Source of the DNA: Balneolaceae bacterium
GTDB lineage: Bacteria > Bacteroidota > Rhodothermia > Balneolales > Balneolaceae
DNA: 64,000 nt
Direction of reading: 5' to 3'
NCBI GenBank assembly: GCA_018401935.1
Contig: JAGYJQ010000002.1
Span: forward strand, 216,729 to 280,728
Shown: positions 37,113-46,963 of the stretch, one piece after another
Numbering within the stretch: the stretch's first letter is position 1
Layout of the letters: every line of letters begins with the position of its first letter
The notes under the pieces: generated by a model
Told to the model about the DNA's origin: nothing
The model's input: only the letters and a program-made list of their open reading frames with translations
Database searches by the model: none
Made by a program: the position numbers and the translations under genes

Positions 37113-39104
37113 TTACTTTTCGTCTTTAGCTTTCTGAGCTGCTTCTGCTTGCTCTTCGGCTTCCATTTTTTCTTTAAGCGCTGCTAAACCAGACATTTCT
37201 CCAAGAGTTGGTGCTCCTGTTTCCATATCCGCTTTTTCATCGGCTTTTTTCTTAGCTGCTTTCGCTTTCTTTTGATCGGCATCGAGTTGACTTAATTCGA
37301 TGTTTTTGCCTTGTTCGTCAAAACGGAAAATGTAGGCTTCAACCTCATCCCCTTCTTTGAACTCAGCAACAACAGATTTAGTCATGTTTAAGAACGCTTC
37401 CGCTCCTTTTTCCAATGCAACAAAAGCACCTCGATCAGTTACTTTAACAACAGATCCTTTAACTTCAGTACCTGGAGTGTATTCTTTTGCGTAGGTTTCC
37501 CACGGGTTTTGCATGACCTGCTTATGCCCAAGCGTAATTCTACGATTGTCGAAATCGACTCCAAGAATAACCACTTCAATCTCTTGGTCCTTCTTAACTA
37601 CTTCGTTTGGATGCTCAATCTTGTCTTCCCAGCTAAGGTCAGACACATGAATTAGCCCATCTATTCCTGGCTCTAATTCAACGAACACACCAAAATTGGT
37701 TAAGTTACGAACCGTTCCTTGGTGCTTAGATCCGATAGGGAATCTCTCTAGAATATCGGCCCATGGATCCGTAGTTAATTGCTTGACACCAAGAGATATT
37801 TTCTTCTCATCTTCATTGATGTTTAACACAATACATTCCACCACATCATCCTTATCTACTAACTGAGAAGGATGCTTGATGTGTTGTGTCCAAGACATTT
37901 CTGAGATGTGAATTAACCCTTCAACACCTTTCTCTAATTCGATAAATGCACCGTAATCAGCGATTGAAACCACACGGCCTTGCACCTTCATACCCTCAGG
38001 ATATTTAGACTGAATGCCTTCCCATGGATGCGGTTGTAATTGCTTTAATCCAAGTGAAACTCGCTTACTACGCTCATCAAAATCAATAACGGCTACGTTT
38101 AAGCGTTGATCTAATTGTACGATTTCGCTTGGATTATCCACACGACCCCAAGATAGATCTGTAATATGCAATAGACCATCCACACCACCTAAATCGATAA
38201 ATACCCCGAAATCGGTTATGTTTTTAACAGCACCTTCAAGAACCTGACCCGACTCAATCGTGTCTAGTATCTGCTCACGCTGCTCTTCTAGGTCATTCTC
38301 AATTAATGCACGGTGAGAAACAACTACGTTCTCAGCAACCATGTTTAATTTTACAACCTGGAATTCCATGGTTTTATTCACATAGGCATCAAAATCACGC
38401 ACAGGGCGTACATCTATTTGTGAACCTGGTAAGAATGCATCGATACCGAATAGATCGACCACCATACCTCCTTTGATGCGACGCTTGATGAGTCCTTCCA
38501 CCACTGCTCCACTTGTATGAGAAGCTTCGATTTTTTCCCATGCTTGAAGAATATCAGCCTTACGACGAGATAATATTAACTGACCGTCTTTATCCTCGAC
38601 ACGATCTAGAAACACATCTACTTCGTCGCCAGGTGCCATACTTTCAAGCTGTTTGTTGTTAAACTCGTTAACAGCTACGATACCTTCAGATTTAAACCCA
38701 ATATCGATTACGACATATTTGTCGTCAATAGAGATGATTCGTCCAGTTACAATTTCTTTTTCTTCAATTTCATTAAGGGTATTCTCGTACATACCCATGA
38801 GTTGGTTGTACTCATCTTCGCTATATTCGTCTGATGGCTTTTCTAGCTGATCCAAGGTGAAAACTTCACCTTCCACTTCTCCACTGAATACGTGCGCTAA
38901 TATGGTCTGGGTTTCACCAGCAAGAGGGTTTTCGTCTAACTCCTCATCATTGGACACTTCGAGTGTAGATTCTGTAGCTACTTCGGTCGTCTCAGTGGTT
39001 GCTTCTTGTGCTGAGGTTTCTATCTGCTCGGTGGCTGCTACCACATCGTCCATTGGAGTTGTTGTTTCAGTTTCTTCAACTGATGTTTTGTTGTCTTCTG
39101 ACAT
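37113..39104 (-). CDS. rpsA: 30S ribosomal protein S1
   Basis: This 663-residue protein has six S1 RNA-binding domains, at about 115-180, 200-265, 285-355, 370-440, 455-527 and 542-610. The third to fifth are the best matches (e.g. DFGVFIDLGGVDGLLHITDL). It helps the 30S subunit bind mRNA, which matters in organisms with weak Shine-Dalgarno sites such as this one. The N-terminal 95 residues are an acidic, Thr/Glu-rich extension and the C-terminus is a charged Lys/Ala/Glu tail. It lies 62 bp downstream of cmk, the same order as in many bacteria. Confidence 0.97.
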   Translation of the reverse strand: MSEDNKTSVEETETTTPMDDVVAATEQIETSAQEATTETTEVATESTLEVSNDEELDENPLAGETQTILAHVFSGEVEGEVFTLDQLEKPSDEYSEDEYNQLMGMYENTLNEIEEKEIVTGRIISIDDKYVVIDIGFKSEGIVAVNEFNNKQLESMAPGDEVDVFLDRVEDKDGQLILSRRKADILQAWEKIEASHTSGAVVEGLIKRRIKGGMVVDLFGIDAFLPGSQIDVRPVRDFDAYVNKTMEFQVVKLNMVAENVVVSHRALIENDLEEQREQILDTIESGQVLEGAVKNITDFGVFIDLGGVDGLLHITDLSWGRVDNPSEIVQLDQRLNVAVIDFDERSKRVSLGLKQLQPHPWEGIQSKYPEGMKVQGRVVSIADYGAFIELEKGVEGLIHISEMSWTQHIKHPSQLVDKDDVVECIVLNINEDEKKISLGVKQLTTDPWADILERFPIGSKHQGTVRNLTNFGVFVELEPGIDGLIHVSDLSWEDKIEHPNEVVKKDQEIEVVILGVDFDNRRITLGHKQVMQNPWETYAKEYTPGTEVKGSVVKVTDRGAFVALEKGAEAFLNMTKSVVAEFKEGDEVEAYIFRFDEQGKNIELSQLDADQKKAKAAKKKADEKADMETGAPTLGEMSGLAALKEKMEAEEQAEAAQKAKDEK

Positions 39105-39166
39105 TGAAATAATTGTTAATATTCATACCTCAAAATCGACTTTCGACTTTGGGATAAAGTTGTAGT

Positions 39167-39823
39167 TTATTCTGTTGTGATTGTTTCTTTGATTCTTGTG
39201 ACAATGTATTGGACTTGCTCATCAAAACTAAGTGTTGAGCTGTCCACCACAATGGCGTCATCTGCTTGCTTCAACGGGTCTTTTTCTCGGGTTGAGTCGA
39301 TTTGGTCTCGTTGTTTGATTTCGGCAAGCACCTCACTGTAACTCATCTGAAGTCCCTTCGAGCTGAGTTCTTCGTGTCTTCGCTTCGCTCTGGTTTCAAG
39401 ATCAGCTATCATGAAAAACTTATATTCAGCGTTTGGAAAAACCGCTGTACCTAAGTCTCGTCCATCTGCAATGTATACATCATATTGGACTGCGTTATTC
39501 ATTAATGTGTTGATAAACTCTCTAACCTCAGGCATAGCAGCAATGGTACTAACATGCGCTGAAACCTTCGGGTCTCTTATGGCGGAAGTTATATCTTCCT
39601 CATTGAGAGTAACTTGAAATTCATTGTCGAATTCAAAGGAAAGCCTAGCAGAATTAAGTGATTCAAAGAACGTAGATAATGATTGCTCACTTTTCAAGAA
39701 AAGGTAGGTGACTGCGCGATATAGCGCTCCTGAATCTAAATATTGTATATTTAATTCATGAGCCACTGCACGAGCAGTAGAACTTTTTCCCGATCCAGCG
39801 GGGCCGTCGATTACCACTATCAT
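39167..39823 (-). CDS. cmk: Cytidylate kinase
   Basis: This 218-residue enzyme phosphorylates CMP and dCMP with ATP. The P-loop is GPAGSGKSS (residues 7-15). Further family motifs are YLDSGALYRAVTYLF, ADGRDLGTAVFPNAEYKFFM and RDQIDSTREKDPLKQADDAI. Length and motifs are complete. It is the first gene of cmk-rpsA and diverges from rpsT (117-bp gap). Confidence 0.97.
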   Translation of the reverse strand: MIVVIDGPAGSGKSSTARAVAHELNIQYLDSGALYRAVTYLFLKSEQSLSTFFESLNSARLSFEFDNEFQVTLNEEDITSAIRDPKVSAHVSTIAAMPEVREFINTLMNNAVQYDVYIADGRDLGTAVFPNAEYKFFMIADLETRAKRRHEELSSKGLQMSYSEVLAEIKQRDQIDSTREKDPLKQADDAIVVDSSTLSFDEQVQYIVTRIKETITTE

Positions 39824-39940
39824 AACAGAACGGTTAAATTACGCTGAATTAAGTAATTATTCAATCTTTTATTGATTAGAATAAAACTAAGCCGTAATTT
39901 TGGGGTCTATTATCAAATAAGTCTAAACTCCACAACAGGA

Positions 39941-40192
39941 ATGGCTCAGAACAAATCAGCAATAAAACGCGACCGTCAAAACGCAAAACGTAACGCACAT
40001 AATCGTGCTAGACGTTCTAAAATGCGTACTCTCATTAAAAAAGTAATGACATCAACCAGTAAAGATGAGGCGCAAGTACTTTATAAAGAAGCCGTGTCTT
40101 ATTTAGATAGAATGAGCGTCAAAGGTGTGATTCATACGAACAATGCCGCTAGAAAAAAAGCGCAACTTACCCGTCACGTAAACGCCCTTTAG
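39941..40192 (+). CDS. rpsT: 30S ribosomal protein S20
   Basis: This 83-residue primary 16S rRNA-binding protein starts MAQNKSAIKRDRQNAKRNAH, the family N-terminus; the longer frame from 39872 adds unrelated residues, so I chose 39941, preceded by CAGGA. The rest is basic and helical, with RRSKMRTLIKKVMTS and NNAARKKAQLTRHVNAL. The gpmI gene follows after 10 bp, so the two are probably co-transcribed. Confidence 0.96.
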   Translation: MAQNKSAIKRDRQNAKRNAHNRARRSKMRTLIKKVMTSTSKDEAQVLYKEAVSYLDRMSVKGVIHTNNAARKKAQLTRHVNAL

Positions 40193-40202
40193 GCTTTAAA
40201 CC

Positions 40203-41720
40203 ATGTCTAAGTCCGAATCCAAAGCTATGCTGGTAATCCTGGATGGCTTTGGTGTCGCAACAGACCCAACGGTTAGTGCGGTAGATCAAGCGAATATTCC
40301 CTACTACAAATCCCTGCTGGGCAGCATGCCGAATACTCAACTTTCTGCGAGTGGTGAGGATGTTGGTTTACCTGATGGTCAATTCGGAAATTCAGAAGTA
40401 GGGCATCTCAATATTGGAGCAGGTCGTATTGTTTGGCAGGCTCTTTCAAGGATAAATAAAGATATACGCGATGGTGATTTTTTCACTAATCCTGCCCTTA
40501 TTCAATCTGTAGAAGCTGCAAAACAGCGAGGCTATCTTCATGTTATGGGTTTATTTTCAGATGGCGGTGTGCATTCCCATAACAATCATCTTTATGCTAT
40601 TCTTGCATTAGCAAAAAAAGAAGGACTCAAAGAGGTATTCGTTCATGCCTTTACAGATGGCCGGGATACCGCGCCTCAGGCTGGAATATCCTATCTTGAG
40701 CAGTTTCAGCAGCAAGCTGAGCAAATTGGCATAGGCAAAATTGTGAGTATCGTTGGACGATATTTTGCTATGGATAGGGATAATCGTTGGGAACGAGTTA
40801 AGAAAGCCTACGATTTATTAACAGTTGGTGAAGGCCAGGTATTTGAAGATGCCAAGGTGGCCATCAAAGCATCCTATGATGCAGATATCACCGACGAGTT
40901 TATTGAACCTATGTGTATAGGTGATCGCCATCATGCCCGAATACAACAGGGCGATGCTGTATTGTTCTATAACATAAGAGGCGATAGAGCGCGTGAAATT
41001 ACTCGAGCCTTTACCCAAACAGGGTTTACTGAGTTTGACACACGGGTCTCGAACGTGCATTATACTTGTTTTACCTCTTATGACTCGACTTTTGAAGAGG
41101 TATTTGTTGCCTATCCCCCGCAAAATCTAGCCAATACTCTTGGGGAATGGATTTCCAAAAAAGGAAAAACACAATTTAGAATTGCAGAGACTGAAAAATA
41201 TCCCCACGTAACGTATTTCTTTAACGGCGGTATTGAAGAGCCTAACAAAGGGGAAGTTCGCAAGGTTATACCTAGTCCCAAAGTAGCAACCTATGATTTA
41301 CAACCTGAAATGAGTGCTCCTGAAGTGGCTGACACACTGGTATCGGCTCTTAAAGAAAATATTCATGACTTAGTTGTATTAAACTTTGCGAATCCAGATA
41401 TGGTAGGTCACACTGGAGATATGCAGGCAGCCATAAAAGCGGTTGAAGCAGTGGACAAAGAACTCGAAAAAGTGGTTACTACTGCCTCTGAAATGGGATA
41501 TAAAACACTCATCATAGCCGACCATGGCAATGCAGATCAAATGGTAAAAGAAGATGGAAGTCCACATACCGCTCATACTACTTCCTTGGTTCCTGCCATA
41601 TTAGTTGGCTTAGAGGATGTAACACTCCAACAAGGTAAGCTTGCGGATGTAGCACCTACCCTGCTCAAAATGATGGGCTTAGCTACGCCAAGTGAAATGA
41701 CCGGAAAGGCGTTATACTGA
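40203..41720 (+). CDS. gpmI: 2,3-bisphosphoglycerate-independent phosphoglycerate mutase
   Basis: This 505-residue Mn-dependent enzyme interconverts 3- and 2-phosphoglycerate in glycolysis and gluconeogenesis. It belongs to the alkaline-phosphatase superfamily: metal Asp14 (VILDGFG), nucleophile Ser64 (GNSEVGHLNIGAGR), FADGGVHSH-like motif SDGGVHSHNNH, DGRDTAPQAG, and C-terminal metal motifs NPDMVGHTG and IADHGNADQM. The length is usual and all catalytic segments are present. Confidence 0.97.
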   Translation: MSKSESKAMLVILDGFGVATDPTVSAVDQANIPYYKSLLGSMPNTQLSASGEDVGLPDGQFGNSEVGHLNIGAGRIVWQALSRINKDIRDGDFFTNPALIQSVEAAKQRGYLHVMGLFSDGGVHSHNNHLYAILALAKKEGLKEVFVHAFTDGRDTAPQAGISYLEQFQQQAEQIGIGKIVSIVGRYFAMDRDNRWERVKKAYDLLTVGEGQVFEDAKVAIKASYDADITDEFIEPMCIGDRHHARIQQGDAVLFYNIRGDRAREITRAFTQTGFTEFDTRVSNVHYTCFTSYDSTFEEVFVAYPPQNLANTLGEWISKKGKTQFRIAETEKYPHVTYFFNGGIEEPNKGEVRKVIPSPKVATYDLQPEMSAPEVADTLVSALKENIHDLVVLNFANPDMVGHTGDMQAAIKAVEAVDKELEKVVTTASEMGYKTLIIADHGNADQMVKEDGSPHTAHTTSLVPAILVGLEDVTLQQGKLADVAPTLLKMMGLATPSEMTGKALY

Positions 41721-42072
41721 GTTTTAGAGTGACTAATGGGTCTGGTATATCCATAGCATTACCAGCTCAAAACTGTATATATATCACTAATCGAAGGGAC
41801 CTTGTCTTTTCAACAGTTTACTAGATTTCATATCATAGGTCATTCAAAAAAAAGATTCCCAAACGGGCATTTAGTTTGCATTTAGATGGGTGCCCTGCTA
41901 CATTCGATTAGAACGATTTCAGAAGTTTGTTCGTTTACCATTACAATTAGCAATCAGTATATAAGTTTCAAGGATTATATCGTTCAATTAGGGATAAAAT
42001 CTCCTATTTTAAACGTTCGATAACACAATCTAATGAAAGTAATTTCAATTCACAGCGCAAAAGGATATTCAC
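41721..42072. other. 352-bp gene-free gap before clpC
   Basis: I see no coding frame here. It holds a promoter-like element and an 11-bp-spaced direct repeat (separate entries) and ends with an AAAGGA ribosome-binding site 7 bases before the clpC ATG. The long leader of about 165 bases after the promoter-like element shows no clear riboswitch or terminator. Confidence 0.6.
41867..41906 (+). promoter_or_regulatory. Bacteroidota-type promoter with direct repeat, upstream of clpC
   Basis: TTTG at 41875 and TACATTCG at 41899 are separated by 20 bp, close to the Bacteroidota sigma consensus (TTTG, 19-21 bp, TAnnTTTG; one mismatch). GCATTTAG occurs at 41867 and 41878, exactly 11 bp (about one helical turn) apart and overlapping the -33 element, as a regulator site might. 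Confidence 0.4.
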
Positions 42073-44739
42073 ATGGAGGGTAATTTCTCAAGTAAGGTTA
42101 GAGACGTAATCCAATTCAGCCGCGAAGAAGCACTTCGACTAGGGCATGATTATATAGGTACTGAGCATTTAATTTTAGGCATCGTCCGACTTGGTGATGG
42201 AGTTGCGGTTCGCATACTCAAAAACTTAGACTGTGATCTGTTTAAATTAAAAAAGACTATTGAGGATACGGTCCGCGGTACGGGAGGATCTGTTACCATT
42301 GGGAACATACCCCTTACCAAACAGGCAGAAAAAGTACTCAGAATCACCTATTTAGAAGCCAAATTATATAAAAGTGACACCATTGGTACGGAACATTTGT
42401 TACTTTCACTACTTCGGGACGATGAAAACATAGCTGCACAAATACTTCAACAATTCAATATCTCGTATGACTCCGTTCGAGAGGAATTGGATCTCATTAT
42501 TTCAGGTAAGACCCGGGATGATTTTGATAATCCATCAGCTATTGCATCAGGTGACCCAGATGCGGGCAGCTCAGGAAGTAGCTCCGGAAGCGCACGGGAG
42601 AAAAAGAATGATAAGTCAAAGACCCCTGTTTTAGATAATTTTGGCCGCGATCTTACCCAACTTGCCGAAGAAGGAAAATTAGATCCCATTATTGGTCGTG
42701 ACAAGGAAATAGAACGAGTTGCTCAGGTTTTAAGTAGGCGCAAAAAAAATAATCCTGTACTAATTGGTGAGCCAGGTGTAGGTAAAACAGCCATAGCCGA
42801 AGGATTGGCGTCAAGAATTATAGATCGTAAAGTATCTCGTATATTGTTTGACAAGCGAGTTATTGCTCTCGACTTAGCAGCATTAGTAGCAGGTACTAAG
42901 TATAGAGGACAGTTCGAAGAGCGCATGAAAGCTGTGATGACCGAACTAGAAAAAACAGACAACGTTATACTATTCATTGATGAACTACACACCATTGTAG
43001 GAGCAGGTGGCGCAAGTGGATCTTTAGATGCATCTAATATGCTGAAGCCAGCCTTAGCAAGAGGAGAAGTTCAGGCTATTGGAGCGACTACGCTAAACGA
43101 ATACCGACAATTTATTGAAAAAGATGGTGCTTTAGAGCGTCGTTTCCAAAAGATCATGGTAGATCCTACCAGTCCAGAAGAAACGCTTGAAATACTTAAT
43201 CAAATAAAGCCAAAGTACGAAAAGCATCATTCCGTACGATACTCCGACGAGGCACTTGCCGCGTGTGTTAAACTTACCGACCGCTATGTTCCTGATCATT
43301 TTCTGCCCGATAAAGCAATAGATGCTATGGACGAAGCTGGTGCTCGAGTTCACCTAGCAAACATCAATGTACCCAAGCATATCATTGAGCTCGAAGAAAC
43401 CATCGAAAAGACCAGTACTGAAAAGAATACGATGGTTAAAAAGCAACGATTTGAGGAAGCAGCTCGGCTTCGAGACAAAGAAAAGAGACTTATTGAGGAC
43501 TTAGAAGTCGCTCAAAGAGATTGGGAAAAAGAATCAGAAGAGATTGTTTTTGATGTACAGGAAGATGATGTAGCCTCTGTAATTGCCATGATGAGCGGTG
43601 TACCCGTGAATAAAATCTCGCAAAACGAGGGGCAGAAGCTCCTTACTATGAAAGATCAATTAAAAGGAAAAGTAATTGGTCAAGACGAAGCTATTGTAAA
43701 ATTAACCAAAGCTATTCAACGCACAAGAGCAGGATTAAAGGACCCTTCACGACCTATCGGTTCTTTTGTATTTTTAGGACCAACGGGTGTGGGTAAAACC
43801 GAGCTTGCCAAAGTATTGGCTAAATATCTGTTTGATAAAGATGAAGCGCTTATTCGAATAGATATGAGTGAGTACATGGAAAAGTTCAGCGTATCTAGAC
43901 TTATTGGTGCTCCCCCAGGCTATGTAGGTTATGAAGAAGGTGGTGTTTTAACAGAGAAAGTACGTCGCAAACCCTACAGTGTGGTTCTATTGGATGAGAT
44001 TGAAAAAGCACATCCCGATGTATTTAACATTCTCCTACAAGTGCTCGATGACGGTATCTTAACGGATAGCTTAGGTCGTCGTGTAGATTTCAGAAACACC
44101 ATCATTATTATGACATCCAATATTGGTGCTCGCGATATTAAAAATATGGGTAAAGGAATTGGCTTTGGTGGTCAAGGGGAAAGTACTTTTGACTATGCAA
44201 AAATGAAAAGCACTATACAGGATGCTCTTAAAAAAGTATTCAACCCCGAATTTTTGAATCGTATCGACGATGTGATTACCTTTAAGCCTCTTGAGAAAGA
44301 AGATATCTATCAAATAATTGATGTACTGAGTGAAGAATTGTTTCACCGCATAAAAGAGGTAGGCTACAATGTCGAACTAACTAAGGGAGCTAAAGACTTT
44401 ATTACGGATAAAGGATTTGATCCAAAATATGGCGCCCGCCCTCTTAAAAGAGCTATTCAACGATACATTGAAGACCCTCTCGCCGAGGCACTATTGGAAG
44501 ACAAAAAGCCAGAAGGTTCGACCATCAAAATTAAATTGAATAAGACCAGGGACGATTTAAGTTTTGGTTGGTCTATTGCTAAGCCAAAAACGACCAAGAA
44601 GGCCCCTACTAAAAACGATTCTGAGAATGAGAATGCTAAACGCAACTCTGATTCTAATGAGAATGGTAGCCTGGATAGCAGCGCTACCGAGGATAAAAGT
44701 ACTCCTAACTCATCCCAAGAACAAACGAACAAAGTATAA
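42073..44739 (+). CDS. clpC: ATP-dependent Clp protease ATP-binding subunit ClpC
   Basis: This 888-residue Hsp100 unfoldase delivers proteins to ClpP. It has two N-terminal Clp repeats (about 1-145). The first AAA+ module has Walker A GEPGVGKT (about 231) and ILFIDELHT. The middle domain carries a UVR-like motif (KKQRFEEAARLRDKEKRLI, about 453-471). The second AAA+ module has GPTGVGKT (about 570) and a C-terminal D2 domain. The last 55 residues are a hydrophilic Asn/Ser/Glu tail not usual in ClpC. No ctsR or mcsAB genes are adjacent, so control differs from Firmicutes. Confidence 0.96.
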   Translation: MEGNFSSKVRDVIQFSREEALRLGHDYIGTEHLILGIVRLGDGVAVRILKNLDCDLFKLKKTIEDTVRGTGGSVTIGNIPLTKQAEKVLRITYLEAKLYKSDTIGTEHLLLSLLRDDENIAAQILQQFNISYDSVREELDLIISGKTRDDFDNPSAIASGDPDAGSSGSSSGSAREKKNDKSKTPVLDNFGRDLTQLAEEGKLDPIIGRDKEIERVAQVLSRRKKNNPVLIGEPGVGKTAIAEGLASRIIDRKVSRILFDKRVIALDLAALVAGTKYRGQFEERMKAVMTELEKTDNVILFIDELHTIVGAGGASGSLDASNMLKPALARGEVQAIGATTLNEYRQFIEKDGALERRFQKIMVDPTSPEETLEILNQIKPKYEKHHSVRYSDEALAACVKLTDRYVPDHFLPDKAIDAMDEAGARVHLANINVPKHIIELEETIEKTSTEKNTMVKKQRFEEAARLRDKEKRLIEDLEVAQRDWEKESEEIVFDVQEDDVASVIAMMSGVPVNKISQNEGQKLLTMKDQLKGKVIGQDEAIVKLTKAIQRTRAGLKDPSRPIGSFVFLGPTGVGKTELAKVLAKYLFDKDEALIRIDMSEYMEKFSVSRLIGAPPGYVGYEEGGVLTEKVRRKPYSVVLLDEIEKAHPDVFNILLQVLDDGILTDSLGRRVDFRNTIIIMTSNIGARDIKNMGKGIGFGGQGESTFDYAKMKSTIQDALKKVFNPEFLNRIDDVITFKPLEKEDIYQIIDVLSEELFHRIKEVGYNVELTKGAKDFITDKGFDPKYGARPLKRAIQRYIEDPLAEALLEDKKPEGSTIKIKLNKTRDDLSFGWSIAKPKTTKKAPTKNDSENENAKRNSDSNENGSLDSSATEDKSTPNSSQEQTNKV

Positions 44740-44743
44740 CTAA

Positions 44744-45805
44744 CTACTGTACTACGAGCTCACTTGCCAAACCAGTCACCAAAAGGCGATTGTCTTTGTG
44801 GGTAAAGTACATTGGTGAATATTGTTTTGTTTCAGAAATCGTAATCGCTTGTTTTGAAATTCGTCGCTCTGCAACGTTGATTGAATGTAATTCTAAGTCG
44901 GTAAGGGTTGGAGAGCTACGTACTTCTACGCCTGTTTGATGCACACGGGTTCCTTTTACATCGGCTGTGATTACTGCTATCGTACTTTTAGATGGTAAAT
45001 ATGCCGCAGTCAATATGGAATTCCCCCTAATGGATGAGCTGCCTATTCTTTGTGAGGTATGCGAATCGTAGACCCCTACTCTACCGCCTGAAAATAAGGT
45101 ATGGTATCGCCCATCCTCAGAAAATTCAAGCCCCTCGACCGGCTGGGAAAACTCCCACTGAGCAATGGAATTGCCATAGCGATCAAATACCTTGACCACG
45201 TCATCCATTCCATCTTGGGCAGTGACTAAGGCAACGAAGGCACCATTGTTGGAAACAAAGACACCACGCAGCTGTCTGTTCGTGCTATAATGAAGTGAAA
45301 CGGATTGTTTATCGGAGGTGATGATTTGTGCAGAGGAACCCATTGAGTTTCCAAAAACTATTTTCGGGTTGTATACCACTTGGGTTCGGAATTGCGGATC
45401 GGTTGCAAATTCTGACACAGCCTCCCCATCTTCAGAACCTGAACTATTGGATTCGCTATGTATGATTTGACCTTGTCGATTTATCCATAAAAAGTTGGCG
45501 ATATTTTCTCGAATAATACTCCCAAATGGACTTCCATAAACTAAAAAAGAAGGATCTTTGATGGAAGGAAAGTCATAATCAACCTGCTGTAGTACATATC
45601 CCGATTCATCCGAAATCATAATCTTGTTTTCGGCTATAATAGCTTCTACTTGAATGGTCGGCTCCGCCTTGCCAGTCATGGAAACTTGTAAATCCTGGGC
45701 ATGAATACCTACGCTCCATCCAATGCACAGCCAAAAAGTGGTGATTTTGAGCAAAATGGAGTCTGTTGGGTTGAATCTCTTAGTTTTTTTTGGACAGATT
45801 TTCAT
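44744..45805 (-). CDS. Secreted beta-propeller-like protein, function unknown
   Basis: This 353-residue protein has a basic start and hydrophobic stretch (ILLKITTFWLCIGWSVGIHA, about 17-36) indicating export. After that come repeated short strands with WD/NHL-like spacing (GVFVSNNGAFVALVTAQDG, VFDRYGNSIAQWEF, LEFSEDGRYHTLFSGGRVGV, SILTAAYLPSKSTIAVIT), compatible with a beta-propeller. I recognise no enzyme motif. It converges with clpC with only 4 bp between stop codons. Confidence 0.7.
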   Translation of the reverse strand: MKICPKKTKRFNPTDSILLKITTFWLCIGWSVGIHAQDLQVSMTGKAEPTIQVEAIIAENKIMISDESGYVLQQVDYDFPSIKDPSFLVYGSPFGSIIRENIANFLWINRQGQIIHSESNSSGSEDGEAVSEFATDPQFRTQVVYNPKIVFGNSMGSSAQIITSDKQSVSLHYSTNRQLRGVFVSNNGAFVALVTAQDGMDDVVKVFDRYGNSIAQWEFSQPVEGLEFSEDGRYHTLFSGGRVGVYDSHTSQRIGSSSIRGNSILTAAYLPSKSTIAVITADVKGTRVHQTGVEVRSSPTLTDLELHSINVAERRISKQAITISETKQYSPMYFTHKDNRLLVTGLASELVVQ

Positions 45806-45909
45806 TCGCTTCCTAGGTCTTATTGGCTTAAATTACATGTTAAAATACAGCTATTATTTTAGACATCCTTAAATAGTTTAATCAGGAATTTTAAGAGAAT
45901 ATTTAAATC

Positions 45910-46959
45910 ATGAAGTACCATCTTATCACAGGCGGTTGCGGTTTTGTTGGACGTAATTTTGTAAAAAGACTTTATTCTACCACAGAAGATACTCTATTAG
46001 TTATTGATGATTTATCGGTAGGAACTCATCCAACACAATGGTTAGATCCCAGCATGGCTAAACACAAAGAAGGTAACGTTGAATATTTTGGTGATGACAA
46101 AAGAATTATTTTTATCAATGAAGATATCCGTTCCATTTTAAATGGACTTGTTGAACGCAAAGATTACCTCTCTGAACATTATGCCCTAGATATAGACCGC
46201 TTCACGGATGTGTTCCATTTTGCAGCTATTGTTGGAGGCCGAGCGACTATTGATGGAGATCCAATGAAAGTGGCCCTTGACTTGGCTATTGACGCATTAT
46301 TTTTTAGATGGATTTGTCTTCATAAGCCTAGCCGTGTCTTGTATCCAAGTTCAAGCGCGGCCTACCCAGTAGACCTTCAAACGGAATCTGACGCTATTGC
46401 ATTGAGCGAATCGGATATAGATTTTAAGAAGATGGGTCAGCCTGATATGACCTATGGTTGGACTAAATTGACAGGAGAATATTTGGCGTCTATAGCGGCC
46501 TCTCATTACGGGGTTTCTGTTACGTGTATCCGGCCATTCTCGGGTTATGGAGAAGATCAAGACTTAAGTTATCCTGTGCCTGCCATTGCTAGAAGAGCCG
46601 CTCTATTAGAAAATCCTTTCGAAGTATGGGGTTCTGGTAAACAAGGTCGTGATTTTGTTCATATAGAAGATGTGATGGATTGCACATTACTTGCAATGGA
46701 TCACATTAAAGATGGACGTGCAATCAATATCGGATCAGGTAAACTGACTTCCTTTTTAGATCTAATAGAGGTATTCACCTCTTTTGCTGGGTATACTCCT
46801 GAGATCAAACCCTTGCTAGACAAACCAGTTGGTGTGCATTCGCGTTACGCCAATATGGATTATGTTCATGAAACATTAGAATGGAAACCCAAGCTTACAC
46901 TTGAACAGGGCATGAAGCGCGTATTCGATGTTGCAACCTCTAAATATACCCGAACTTAA
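45910..46959 (+). CDS. NAD-dependent epimerase/dehydratase (nucleotide-sugar SDR)
   Basis: This 349-residue extended short-chain dehydrogenase has the NAD-binding GGCGFVG motif (residues 8-14). It has an FHFAAIVGGRATID segment, the catalytic YGWTK (Tyr-x3-Lys), and a substrate-binding RPFSGYGEDQDLSYPVPAI region. It probably interconverts a nucleotide sugar for cell-surface glycan synthesis. The glycosyltransferase gene follows after 4 bp, suggesting a shared pathway. The exact sugar cannot be told; GDP-mannose 3,5-epimerase-like and UDP-glucose 4-epimerase-like activities are both possible. Confidence 0.88.
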   Translation: MKYHLITGGCGFVGRNFVKRLYSTTEDTLLVIDDLSVGTHPTQWLDPSMAKHKEGNVEYFGDDKRIIFINEDIRSILNGLVERKDYLSEHYALDIDRFTDVFHFAAIVGGRATIDGDPMKVALDLAIDALFFRWICLHKPSRVLYPSSSAAYPVDLQTESDAIALSESDIDFKKMGQPDMTYGWTKLTGEYLASIAASHYGVSVTCIRPFSGYGEDQDLSYPVPAIARRAALLENPFEVWGSGKQGRDFVHIEDVMDCTLLAMDHIKDGRAINIGSGKLTSFLDLIEVFTSFAGYTPEIKPLLDKPVGVHSRYANMDYVHETLEWKPKLTLEQGMKRVFDVATSKYTRT

Positions 46960-46963
46960 TACA

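Noticed and set aside
44071..44732. Two minus-strand ORFs of 91 codons opposite clpC
   Set aside because: They are antisense to the conserved D2 domain and tail of ClpC and have no recognisable features.
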